Assembly (NCBI GenBank): GCA_035459025.1
Contig: DATHYT010000074.1
Location: 1 to 64,000, forward strand
Direction of reading: 5' to 3'
DNA length: 64,000 nucleotides
Origin: JAABQT01 sp035459025
GTDB taxonomy: Bacteria; Pseudomonadota; Gammaproteobacteria; Burkholderiales; SG8-39
Notes under the pieces: generated by a model
What the model saw: the letters and a program-made list of their open reading frames with translations, nothing else
What the model was told of the DNA's origin: nothing
Databases searched by the model: none
Made by a program: the position numbers and the translations under genes
Part shown: in pieces, positions 1-6,838 of the stretch
Numbering within the stretch: position 1 is the first letter of the stretch
Layout of the letters: every line of letters starts with the position of its first letter

Positions 1-274
1 CGCGCGCGCCGTCGTCCGACTGGTGCTGGCCTTCCATCGTGAAGTTGGCCATCAGCCCGCCGCCCAGGTCTTCCGAACCCTTGAAGCCCAAGCGGTTCGT
101 AGTGCGCAGGCCGTCCGTCACAACCAGGTTGCTCTCGTCGCCGCCAGCCACACTCGCCTTCGACTGGTTGCGAATGCCCGTGTCGATCGTGCCGTACACC
201 GTCACGTCGGCGAGAGCCGCCACGGGCATCGCCAGCGCGCCCGCAACCGCCATCGTCAAAAGTTTCTTTTGCAT
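1..274 (-). CDS. Gram-negative porin, N-terminal fragment (cut by window edge)
   Basis: The first 91 codons of an outer-membrane porin are visible; the rest lies off the left edge. The product starts MQKKLLTMAVAGALAMPVAA, a Sec signal peptide probably cleaved near ALA-D. It continues DVTVYGTIDTGIR, the first beta strand typical of general trimeric porins of betaproteobacteria, and then LGFKGSEDLGGGL, also a family hallmark. The ATG at 274 is preceded by GGGAGA, a good Shine-Dalgarno site with normal spacing. The role is passive diffusion of small hydrophilic solutes across the outer membrane. A promoter-like sequence lies about 150 bases upstream. Substrate preference cannot be judged from this fragment. 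Confidence 0.9.
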   Translation of the reverse strand, partial: MQKKLLTMAVAGALAMPVAALADVTVYGTIDTGIRNQSKASVAGGDESNLVVTDGLRTTNRLGFKGSEDLGGGLMANFTMEGQHQSDDGAR

Positions 275-422
275 TTGGATAGTCTCCCGACTTGTTGGAA
301 AAAAATCCGGGTTGCTTGCGCCCCCCAGCTTTCAACCCCTCACGTGAGAAGTTACTTTAATTGTCGCGCGCGCCATTGCGCCGAAGCAACGCTGGCGTGT
401 GTTTCTTCGCATTGGGAAGCCT

Positions 423-451
423 ATTATGTTGCGTGGTTACAACAGAGCCAA
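423..451 (-). promoter_or_regulatory. Putative sigma-70 promoter for the porin gene
   Basis: Read on the minus strand there is TTGGCT, a 17-base spacer and CATAAT, in an unusually AT-rich patch for this genome. It would give a 5' untranslated region of roughly 140 bases before the porin ATG at 274. The gap 275-474 holds no other recognisable gene. I see no clear terminator for trpC, which ends at 475, so read-through from the trp genes is possible. Confidence 0.45.
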
Positions 452-474
452 AATTCCAACAAGAATGTTATAAA

Positions 475-1278
475 TCAATATGTTACCTTGACGCCGAGCA
501 GCTCGCTCAGTGCTGTACCGGGGTCCTCCGCACGCATGAGCGCCTCGCCGACGAGGTACGCCCGCACTCCCGCCTGCCACAGCTTGGAGACGTCCCCTCG
601 TGCCGCGATGCCGCTTTCGGAGACGACAAGGCGCGGCGCGCTCACGCGCGCATGCAATCGCAGCGTCGTCTCGAGCCGCGTTTCGAAGGTGCGCAGGTCG
701 CGATTGTTGATGCCGACGAGCGGCGTGCGCAGCTGGAGCGCCCGGTCGAGCTCCGCGCCGTCGTGCACTTCGACCAGCACCGCCATGCCGAGCGCGAGCG
801 CGGCGTCCTCCAGCTCGCGCATCACGGGCAGGTCGATCGCCGCCGCGATGAGGAGGATGCAGTCCGCGCCCATCGCGCGTGCTTCGACGACCTGATAGGG
901 ATCGAGCATGAAATCCTTGCGCAGCACCGGCAGCGCGCATGCGGCGCGCGCCGCGGCAAGGTGTTCCGGCGCGCCCTGGAAGTACTCGCGGTCGGTGAGC
1001 ACCGACAGGCAGGCCGCGCCGCCGCGCTCGTAGCTGCGCGCGATCGCGGCCGGGTCGTAGGGATCGCGCAGCAGGCCCTTGGACGGGCTCGCGCGCTTCG
1101 ATTCGGCGATCACCGCGGGCCGGCCGGCGGCGATCTTCGCGTGCAGCGCGCCGACGAAATCGCGCGCCGGCGGCGCCGCGCGCGCGCGGCGCTCGATCTC
1201 GGCGGGCGGCAGCGCGGCCTTGGCGGCGCGAACCTCCGCGCGCTTGGTTTCGAGGATGCGCTGCAGGACGTCGGCCAT
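475..1278 (-). CDS. trpC: Indole-3-glycerol phosphate synthase
   Basis: This enzyme converts 1-(2-carboxyphenylamino)-1-deoxyribulose 5-phosphate to indole-3-glycerol phosphate, with loss of CO2 and water, in tryptophan synthesis. The 267-residue product is a stand-alone TIM barrel, without the TrpF fusion found in enterics. Visible family motifs are ESKRASPSKG (about residue 60, with the catalytic Lys), VLRKDFMLDPYQ, GINNRDLRTF and VVSESGI. I chose the ATG giving MADVLQRILETK because family members begin this way; a longer open frame upstream runs into trpD. It starts four bases after the trpD stop and is the last gene of trpEGDC here. trpF, trpB and trpA are not in the window; in betaproteobacteria they usually sit elsewhere. 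Confidence 0.96.
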   Translation of the reverse strand: MADVLQRILETKRAEVRAAKAALPPAEIERRARAAPPARDFVGALHAKIAAGRPAVIAESKRASPSKGLLRDPYDPAAIARSYERGGAACLSVLTDREYFQGAPEHLAAARAACALPVLRKDFMLDPYQVVEARAMGADCILLIAAAIDLPVMRELEDAALALGMAVLVEVHDGAELDRALQLRTPLVGINNRDLRTFETRLETTLRLHARVSAPRLVVSESGIAARGDVSKLWQAGVRAYLVGEALMRAEDPGTALSELLGVKVTY

Positions 1279-1282
1279 GCGC

Positions 1283-2323
1283 TCAGGCCTTCGCCGCCAC
1301 CTGCTTCGTGAACGCCACGAACTCGTCGAGCTTCGCACGCGCCTCGCCCTTGGCGACGGCGCGCCGCGCGCGGTCGATGCCCGCTTGCATCGAGTCGGCG
1401 ACGCCCGCCACGTAGATCGCCGCGCCGGCGTTGAGCAGCACGATGTTGAGGGCCGGCCCGGGCTGCCCCTCGAGCACCGCGAGGATCATCTGCCTGGACT
1501 CGTCCACGGTGTTGACCTGGATGGCGCGCCGGTCGTAGAGCTCGATGCCGAACTGCTGCGGATGCATCGTGTACTCCCGGATCTCGCCGTTCACCAGCTC
1601 GCCGACCATGGTTTCTCCGGAGATCGAGATCTCGTCCAGGCCCTCCAGCCCGTAGACCGTCATCACGTGCTTGGAGCCCAGGCGCTGCAGCACGCGCACC
1701 TGGATGCCGACCAGGTCGGGGTGGAACACGCCCATCACCTGGTTGGCCGCGCCCGCGGGATTGGTGAGCGGCCCGAGGATGTTGAAGATCGTGCGCACGC
1801 CGAGGTCCTTTCTCACCGGCGCGGCGTGCTTCATCGCCGCGTGGTGCGCCGGGGCGAACATGAACCCCAGGCCGAGCGCGTTGATCGCCTGCCCGGTCTG
1901 CTCCGGCGTCAGCGCGATGTTCGCGCCGAGCGCCTCCAGCACCTCCGCGCTGCCCGAGGCCGAGGATACCGAGCGCCCCATGTGCTTGGCGACGCGCGCC
2001 CCGGCCGCCGCGGCGACGAACGCCGAGGCCGTGGACACGTTGAAGGTGTGCGCGGCGTCGCCGCCGGTGCCGCAGGTGTCGACCAGGTGCGTCGCGTCGC
2101 TCACCTTGACCGGCGTCGCGAACTCGCGCATCACCTGCGCCGCCGCGGCGATCTCGCCGATGGTCTCCTTCTTCACGCGCAGCCCGACGACGAAGCCCGC
2201 GATCTGCGCCGGCGTGAGCTCGCCGCGCATGATCTGGCGCATCACGTGCAGCATCTCGTCGTGGAACACCTCGCGGTGCTCCACCGTTCTCTGGATCGCC
2301 TCGGCGACCGTGATCTGTTTCAT
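1283..2323 (-). CDS. trpD: Anthranilate phosphoribosyltransferase
   Basis: The enzyme transfers phosphoribosyl from PRPP to anthranilate, the second step committed to tryptophan. The 346-residue product shows the PRPP/anthranilate motif DTCGTGGDAAHTFNVST (about residue 80) and KHMGRSVSSASGSAEVLE. Both belong to the glycosyltransferase family 3 fold. The start MKQITVAEAIQ at 2323 overlaps the trpG stop as ATGA, so translation is probably coupled. Unlike the fused enterobacterial TrpGD, the glutaminase TrpG is a separate protein here. Confidence 0.96.
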   Translation of the reverse strand: MKQITVAEAIQRTVEHREVFHDEMLHVMRQIMRGELTPAQIAGFVVGLRVKKETIGEIAAAAQVMREFATPVKVSDATHLVDTCGTGGDAAHTFNVSTASAFVAAAAGARVAKHMGRSVSSASGSAEVLEALGANIALTPEQTGQAINALGLGFMFAPAHHAAMKHAAPVRKDLGVRTIFNILGPLTNPAGAANQVMGVFHPDLVGIQVRVLQRLGSKHVMTVYGLEGLDEISISGETMVGELVNGEIREYTMHPQQFGIELYDRRAIQVNTVDESRQMILAVLEGQPGPALNIVLLNAGAAIYVAGVADSMQAGIDRARRAVAKGEARAKLDEFVAFTKQVAAKA

Positions 2324-2892
2324 CGGCTGTCTCCCCTGAGGAAATTCTCGAGCATCCGGTGGCCGTGCTCGGTGAGCAGCGCCTCCGGATGGAACTGCAC
2401 GCCCTCGACGGCCAGCGCGGCATGGCGCAAGCCCATGATCTCGCCGTCTTCGGCCTGCGCCGTCACTTCGAGCACCGCGGGCAGCGTTGCGCGCTCCACC
2501 ACCAGCGAGTGATAGCGCGTGGCGACGAACTCGTCGGGTACGCCCGCGAACACGCCGCGGCCGTCGTGGCGGATGCGCGACACCTTGCCGTGCATCACCT
2601 GCCGCGCGCGCACCACCTTGCCGCCGAAGGCCTGGCCGATGGCCTGGTGGCCGAGGCACACCCCGAGGATCGGCACCTTGCCCGCCAGGCGCGCGACGAG
2701 CGCGAGCGAGATGCCCGCCTCGTTCGGCGTGCACGGGCCCGGCGAGATGACCACGCGCTCGGGCGCGAGCGCCTCGATCTCGTCGACGCTCAGCTCGTCG
2801 TTGCGCGCCACCTTCACCTCGGCGCCGAGCTCGCCCAGGTACTGCACGAGGTTGTAGGTGAACGAATCGTAATTGTCGAGCACCAGGATCAC
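2320..2892 (-). CDS. trpG: Anthranilate synthase, glutamine amidotransferase subunit
   Basis: TrpG supplies ammonia from glutamine to TrpE for chorismate amination. The 190-residue product is a class I glutamine amidotransferase: ILVLDNYDSFTYNLVQYLGE at the N-terminus, the nucleophile Cys in GVCLGHQAIGQAFGG (about residue 79), and the His-Glu pair in GVQFHPEALLTEHG. I chose the GTG at 2892 because it overlaps the trpE stop as GTGA and puts the conserved ILVLDNYDSF at the very N-terminus. Upstream in-frame ATGs would add unrelated sequence. A paralogous use as PabA for folate synthesis is common and cannot be excluded. Confidence 0.95.
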   Translation of the reverse strand: MILVLDNYDSFTYNLVQYLGELGAEVKVARNDELSVDEIEALAPERVVISPGPCTPNEAGISLALVARLAGKVPILGVCLGHQAIGQAFGGKVVRARQVMHGKVSRIRHDGRGVFAGVPDEFVATRYHSLVVERATLPAVLEVTAQAEDGEIMGLRHAALAVEGVQFHPEALLTEHGHRMLENFLRGDSR

Positions 2893-4379
2893 GGTGCCTC
2901 CGCCGTGGCCACCTCGGCCGCGCGCAGGATGGCGCGCGCCTTGTGCTGCGTCTCCTGCCACTCGGACTGCGGATCGGAGTCGGCCACCACGCCCGCGGCC
3001 GCCTGCACGTGCAGCTGCCCGTCCTTCACCACCGCGGTGCGGATGGCGATCGCCACGTCCATGTCGCCGTTGAAGCCGAGGTAGCCGACCGCGCCGCTAT
3101 AGACGCCGCGCTTCACGGGCTCGAGCTCGTCGATGATCTGCATCGCGCGCACCTTGGGCGCACCGGTGACGGTGCCCGCCGGAAAGCTCGCCTTGAACAC
3201 GTCGAGCGCGTCCACCCCCGGCGCGCAGCGTCCTTCGACGTTGGAGACGATGTGCATCACGTGCGAATAGCGCTCCACCACCATCTTCTCGGTCACCTGC
3301 ACGCTGCCCGTGGCGGCGACGCGGCCGACGTCGTTCCTGCCCAGATCGATCAGCATCACGTGCTCGGCGCGCTCCTTCGGGTCGGCGAGCAGCTCCGCGG
3401 CGATGCGCGTGTCGTCCTCGGGCGTCGCGCCGCGCGGCCGCGTGCCGGCGATCGGGCGCAGGGTGATCCGGTCCCCGGCGACGCGCACCATGATCTCGGG
3501 CGAGGCGCCGATCACGTGGTGGTCGCCGAAATCGAAGTAGAACATGTAGGGCGAGGGATTGAGGCTGCGCAGCGCGCGGTACAGGCTGATCGGCGGCGCG
3601 CCGAAGGCGCGCGAGGTGCGCTGCGAGATCTGCGCCTGCATGCAGTCGCCGGCGAAGATGTACTCCTTCGTGCGCTGCACGGCGGCGAGAAACTGCGCCT
3701 CGGTCACCGAGCGGCTGAGCGGCGCGCTCGCGCCTTCTTCACGCGGCTGCGCGAGCACCATGTGCTCGGGCAGCGGCGCGGCGAGCCGCGCGCGCAGGCG
3801 CTCGAGCCGCTCGCTTGCCGCGCGCCAGGCGCCGGATTGCCGCGGGTCGGCATAGACGACGAGATGCAGCTTGCCCATCACGTTGTCCACCACCGCCAGC
3901 TCGTCGGACACCAGCAGCAGCATGTCGGGCGTGCCCAGCGCATCGGGCTTGGCGGCGCCAAGCGCGCGCGGCTCCACGTGGCGCACGCACTCGTACCCGA
4001 AATAGCCGGCCAGGCCGCCGGGGAACTTCAGCGCCCCGGGCGCCGGCGCCACGCGGTGGCGCCTGAGGTAGGCGCGCACGAACTCGAACGGATCGCCCTG
4101 CGCTTCCTCGAGGCACACGTCGGCACCGCGGGCATCGCGCAGCAGGCGCCGCACCGAGGCGCCGCGCGCCTCGATGCGCTCGGCACAGGGCAGGCCGATG
4201 AACGAGTAGCGCCCGAAGCGCTCGCCGCCGACGACGGACTCCAGCAGGTAGCTGTGCGGCCCGCCGGCGAGCTTCAGGTACACCGCGAGCGGCGTGTAGA
4301 GGTCGGCGCGCGCCTCGGCAAGCACCGGAATGCGGGTATAGCCTTGTTGCGCGAGCCGCTCGAACTCGGACTCGGTCAT
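2889..4379 (-). CDS. trpE: Anthranilate synthase component I
   Basis: TrpE converts chorismate and ammonia to anthranilate, the first and feedback-inhibited step of tryptophan synthesis. The product is 496 residues, a normal length. LLESVVGG with GRYSFIG near residue 45 corresponds to the tryptophan-binding LLES element. The catalytic chorismate-binding part carries IGASPEIMVRV, PIAGTRPRGATPEDD and FPAGTVTGAPKVRAMQ. The ATG at 4379 has a strong Shine-Dalgarno GGAGAG four bases upstream. That same SD is perfectly complementary to a segment of the upstream leader ORF (see the attenuator entry), so translation initiation is probably controlled by tryptophan. It heads trpEGDC. Confidence 0.97.
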   Translation of the reverse strand: MTESEFERLAQQGYTRIPVLAEARADLYTPLAVYLKLAGGPHSYLLESVVGGERFGRYSFIGLPCAERIEARGASVRRLLRDARGADVCLEEAQGDPFEFVRAYLRRHRVAPAPGALKFPGGLAGYFGYECVRHVEPRALGAAKPDALGTPDMLLLVSDELAVVDNVMGKLHLVVYADPRQSGAWRAASERLERLRARLAAPLPEHMVLAQPREEGASAPLSRSVTEAQFLAAVQRTKEYIFAGDCMQAQISQRTSRAFGAPPISLYRALRSLNPSPYMFYFDFGDHHVIGASPEIMVRVAGDRITLRPIAGTRPRGATPEDDTRIAAELLADPKERAEHVMLIDLGRNDVGRVAATGSVQVTEKMVVERYSHVMHIVSNVEGRCAPGVDALDVFKASFPAGTVTGAPKVRAMQIIDELEPVKRGVYSGAVGYLGFNGDMDVAIAIRTAVVKDGQLHVQAAAGVVADSDPQSEWQETQHKARAILRAAEVATAEAP

Positions 4380-4382
4380 GAA

Positions 4383-4506
4383 TCTCTCCGCTGCAACTTA
4401 CTTCAAGGGGACTGCCGTGCGGCCTCGGGGGTGACGCGTCGCCGAGCCGCGCGGGACGCGTGGGGAGCTAGCGGCGCCAGGGGCGCCAGACCTGCCAGCG
4501 GAGAGA
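4383..4506 (-). promoter_or_regulatory. Candidate trpE translational attenuator (SD / anti-SD pair)
   Basis: On the minus strand the trpE SD region reads CAGCGGAGAGA (4393-4383). The leader ORF contains TCTCTCCGCTG (4506-4496), a perfect 11-base complement covering codons 6-9 of the leader peptide up to its first Trp codon. Pairing would bury the trpE SD. Between the two halves lie a hairpin GGCGCC-CCT-GGCGCC (4487-4473), overlapping the last Trp codons, and a hairpin ACGCGTC...GACGCGT (4461-4434). I see no stem followed by a U-run, so a Rho-independent attenuator is not evident. Inference: ribosomes stalled at Trp codons mask the anti-SD and allow TrpE synthesis. Confidence 0.6.
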
Positions 4507-4521
4507 GCGCACGTGGGTCAC
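4468..4521 (-). CDS. trpL: Putative trp operon leader peptide with three Trp codons
   Basis: An 18-codon ORF lies between rpe and trpE and encodes VTHVRSLRWQVWRPWRR. Trp occurs at residues 9, 12 and 15, in a regular every-third-residue pattern. Its GTG start overlaps the rpe stop as GTGA, the same coupling used throughout this window, so ribosomes finishing rpe could start it. A second in-frame GTG lies at 4512. The stop at 4468 is 88 bases before the trpE ATG. Tryptophan is the rarest residue in most proteins, so three in 17 codons directly before trpE is the classic mark of a ribosome-sensed leader. The assignment rests on composition and position. I know of no homologue to this exact peptide. 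Confidence 0.72.
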   Translation of the reverse strand: MTHVRSLRWQVWRPWRR

Positions 4522-5195
4522 GGCGTGGGAACTATACCAGCCTCGACGCGCCGGCGCATCTCGCGGATGGTCGCGGCGTAGTCCTTGGCGCCGAAGATGG
4601 CGGACCCGGCGACGAAGGTGTCCGCCCCCGCGGCCGCGATCTCCGCAATGTTGTCGGTCTTCACGCCGCCGTCGACTTCCAGCCAGACCTCGCGCCCGAG
4701 GCGCTCGATGCGCCGGCGCACCTCGGCAATCTTCGGCAGCACGCTGCGAATGAACTGCTGGCCGCCGAAGCCCGGGTTGACCGACATGAGCAGCACCAGG
4801 TCGAGCTTGTCCAGCGTGTGGTCGAGGCAGCCGAGCGGCGTCGCCGGGTTGAGGACCAGCCCCGCGCGGCAGCCGAGTTCCTTGATCAGGCCGACGGTGC
4901 GATCGACGTGCTCGGTGGCCTCGGGATGGAAGCTGATGATGCTCGCGCCGGCCCTGGCGAACTCGGGAATGATGCGATCCACGGGCTTCACCATCAGGTG
5001 CACGTCGATCGGCAGGCGCACATGGGGCTTCAGCGCCGCGCACACGAGCGGGCCGACGGTGAGGTTGGGCACATAGTGGTTGTCCATGACGTCGAAATGC
5101 AGCAGGTCGGCGCCGGCGGCCTGCACCGCGCGTACTTCCTCCCCCAGCCTGGCAAAATCCGCCGACAGGATGCTGGGCGCGATGCGGATGGTCAT
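4518..5195 (-). CDS. rpe: Ribulose-phosphate 3-epimerase
   Basis: The enzyme interconverts ribulose 5-phosphate and xylulose 5-phosphate in the pentose phosphate pathway. The 225-residue TIM barrel shows IAPSILSADFARLGEE at the N-terminus, HFDVMDNHYVPNLTVGP (metal-binding His and Asp), IDVHLMV, LMSVNPGFGGQ and LEVDGGV. All are standard for Rpe. It is divergent from apaG with only 25 bases between the two starts. Its stop overlaps the GTG of the trp leader ORF. In many proteobacteria gph lies between rpe and trpE; here it is absent and the two meet directly. A link between pentose phosphate supply (PRPP) and tryptophan synthesis fits the arrangement. Confidence 0.97.
   Translation of the reverse strand: MTIRIAPSILSADFARLGEEVRAVQAAGADLLHFDVMDNHYVPNLTVGPLVCAALKPHVRLPIDVHLMVKPVDRIIPEFARAGASIISFHPEATEHVDRTVGLIKELGCRAGLVLNPATPLGCLDHTLDKLDLVLLMSVNPGFGGQQFIRSVLPKIAEVRRRIERLGREVWLEVDGGVKTDNIAEIAAAGADTFVAGSAIFGAKDYAATIREMRRRVEAGIVPTP
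4531..4539 (-). promoter_or_regulatory. Possible extended -10 promoter for trpL-trpEGDC inside rpe
   Basis: The minus strand reads TGGTATAGT, an extended -10 (TGn-TATAGT) in the last codons of rpe. Transcription would begin near 4524, about three bases before the leader GTG, making the leader ORF nearly leaderless. No convincing -35 is visible. The alternative is that trpEGDC is only transcribed from upstream of rpe. Confidence 0.35.
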
Positions 5196-5220
5196 GGCGG
5201 CGCGAGTTTACAATGCGCCC

Positions 5221-5604
5221 ATGGGTCAGGAGAAGCGCTATGAAGTTGCCGTCGGCGCGGCGACGCGGTACCTCGCCGACCAATCCGACGAAAGCGCCGG
5301 CCGCTACGTGTTCGCCTACACCATCACCATCCGTAACGCCGGCAGCGTCGCCGCGCAGCTGATCAGCCGGCACTGGATCATTACCGACGCGCAGGGCCTG
5401 GTGCAGGAGGTGCGCGGCCTCGGCGTGGTCGGCGCGCAGCCGATGTTGAAGCCCGGCGAGAGCTTCGAGTACACCAGCGGCACCGCGATCGCGACGCCGG
5501 TCGGCACCATGCGCGGCGCCTACCAGATGGTGGCCGAGGACGGCACGCGCTTCGAGGCGCCGATCCCGGAGTTCACGCTGTCGGTACCGCGGGTGCTGCA
5601 CTGA
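5221..5604 (+). CDS. apaG: ApaG domain protein
   Basis: The 127-residue product is a single ApaG (DUF525) domain with a fibronectin-III-like fold: YVFAYTITIRNAG, VQLISRHWIITDAQG-type core, VVGAQPMLKPGESFEYTSG and MRGAYQMVAEDG. The family is linked to Co2+/Mg2+ resistance phenotypes in enterics but its molecular role is not settled. The ATG at 5221 gives the usual MGQEKRYEV start. A -10-like TACAAT ends seven bases before the ATG and no Shine-Dalgarno is visible, so the mRNA may be leaderless. The start matches the family N-terminus; a longer in-frame version would overlap rpe and is rejected. Confidence 0.93.
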   Translation: MGQEKRYEVAVGAATRYLADQSDESAGRYVFAYTITIRNAGSVAAQLISRHWIITDAQGLVQEVRGLGVVGAQPMLKPGESFEYTSGTAIATPVGTMRGAYQMVAEDGTRFEAPIPEFTLSVPRVLH

Positions 5605-5607
5605 GAC

Positions 5608-5703
5608 TTACTCGTCGTCTCCGGTCTTTCGCGGCCAGGTCCACCACACGATGAGGATGAGCAGCGCCAGCGCCACCAGCATTTCGAGGATCACGACCCA
5701 CAT
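5608..5703 (-). CDS. Small single-pass membrane protein (31 residues), antisense to mltA start
   Basis: A 32-codon ORF on the minus strand starts MWVVILEMLVALALL and continues ILIVWWTWPRKTGDDE before a TAA. It has a hydrophobic helix of about 20 residues, a WWTWPRK boundary and an acidic tail: exactly the layout of a small inner-membrane protein with the charged end in the cytoplasm. The stop lies four bases beyond the apaG stop. A -10-like TAGAAT (5719-5714) lies just upstream of the ATG. It overlaps the proposed N-terminal codons of mltA on the other strand. I recall similar tiny ORFs between apaG and mltA in betaproteobacteria but could not check. No function can be given. Confidence 0.5.
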   Translation of the reverse strand: MWVVILEMLVALALLILIVWWTWPRKTGDDE

Positions 5704-6835
5704 CGTGGGGCTGATTCTACTGGGCGCGTGCGCGCAGGTGCCGCCGCCCTGCCCCTGCCCGCCGCCCAAGCCCGCCACGGACGCGCGCTATGAGCCGGTC
5801 GCGTTTGCCGCGCTCCCGGGCTGGAGCGCCGCGCCGCTGGCCGCGAGCGTGCGCGCGTTCGTTGCGGGCTGCGCGCGCGTCGCCCCCGGGCAGGTCATGC
5901 ACGAAGCGTGCGAGGCCGCGCGGCGGCTGCCCGCCGGCGACGAGGCCGCCGCGCGCGCCTTCTACCAAGACGCCTTCGAGGCCTATGCGCTGGTCGCGCC
6001 CGACGGCGCGCGCGAGGGTATGGTCACCGGCTACTACGAGCCCGTGCTCGAAGGCAGCCGCGGCCCGAGCGCGCGCTTTGCGCAGCCGGTGCACGGCGTG
6101 CCGGACGATCTGGTCGTGGTGGATCTCGCGTCGCAGTATCCGGAGCTGCGCGGCATGCGCCTGCGCGGGCGGCTCGACGGCCGGCGGCTGCGGCCCTACT
6201 ACTCCCGCGGCGAGATCCTGACGCGCAACGGCGCCCTGCCGGCGCCCGTGATCGCCTGGGTCGCGGATCCGGTCGAGCTTTTCTTCCTGCAGGTGCAGGG
6301 CTCCGGCCAGATCCAGCTCGCCTCGGGCGAGCGCATCCGCGTCGGCTTCGCCGAGCAGAACGGGCACCCCTACCGCTCGCTCGGCCGGCACCTCGTCGAG
6401 CGCGGCGAGCTGCCTCTCGAGCAGGCTTCCATGCAGGGCATCAAGGCCTGGGCCGCCGCCAACCCCGCGCGCCTGCAGGAGGCGCTCAGCCACAACGCGA
6501 GCTACGTGTTCTTTCGGGAGCTGCCCGCGGTGGACGGGCCGATCGGCGCCCACGGCGTGCCGCTGGAGGCCGGCTACAGCATCGCGGTGGACCCCAAGTT
6601 CGTGCCGCTGGGTGCGCCCGTGTTTCTCGCCACGACCTATCCGCTCTCGGCGCAGCCGCTCGAGCGGCTGGTGATGGCGCAGGACACGGGCGGCGCGATC
6701 CGCGGCGCGGTGCGCGCGGACTTCTTCTGGGGCTCGGGCGCCGAAGCGGGCGCGCTCGCCGGGCGCATGCGCCAGCCCGGGCGCCTGTGGGTGCTGTGGC
6801 CGCGCGGCGCGCCGCTGCCGCGGCCGCTGCCCTAG
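5651..6835 (+). CDS. mltA: Membrane-bound lytic murein transglycosylase A
   Basis: MltA cleaves the MurNAc-GlcNAc bond of peptidoglycan with 1,6-anhydro ring formation, anchored to the outer membrane from the periplasmic side. The product has a lipobox LLGAC (Cys about residue 27) followed by a proline-rich linker. The MltA domain includes GMVTGYYEPVLEGSR and VELFFLQVQGSGQIQL. The C-terminal 3D barrel has AQDTGGAIRGAVRADFFWGS with the catalytic Asp. Length (394) is normal. The start is uncertain: ATG at 5651 or 5657 both give a usable signal peptide but lack a clear SD, and both overlap the small antisense ORF at 5608-5703. The 3' end meets dsbC convergently, three bases apart. Confidence 0.92.
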   Translation: MRMSSASATSISRITTHIVGLILLGACAQVPPPCPCPPPKPATDARYEPVAFAALPGWSAAPLAASVRAFVAGCARVAPGQVMHEACEAARRLPAGDEAAARAFYQDAFEAYALVAPDGAREGMVTGYYEPVLEGSRGPSARFAQPVHGVPDDLVVVDLASQYPELRGMRLRGRLDGRRLRPYYSRGEILTRNGALPAPVIAWVADPVELFFLQVQGSGQIQLASGERIRVGFAEQNGHPYRSLGRHLVERGELPLEQASMQGIKAWAAANPARLQEALSHNASYVFFRELPAVDGPIGAHGVPLEAGYSIAVDPKFVPLGAPVFLATTYPLSAQPLERLVMAQDTGGAIRGAVRADFFWGSGAEAGALAGRMRQPGRLWVLWPRGAPLPRPLP

Positions 6836-6838
6836 CGC

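Noticed and set aside
437..3084. Long plus-strand ORFs opposite trpEGDC (and similar antisense ORFs across the window)
   Set aside because: At about 70% GC, antisense frames stay open by chance; they are rich in His, Arg and Ala and match no family.
4424..4461. Classical transcription-attenuation terminator in the trp leader
   Set aside because: Stems exist (4434-4461 and 4424-4446) but none is followed by a U-run, so a Rho-independent attenuator cannot be supported.
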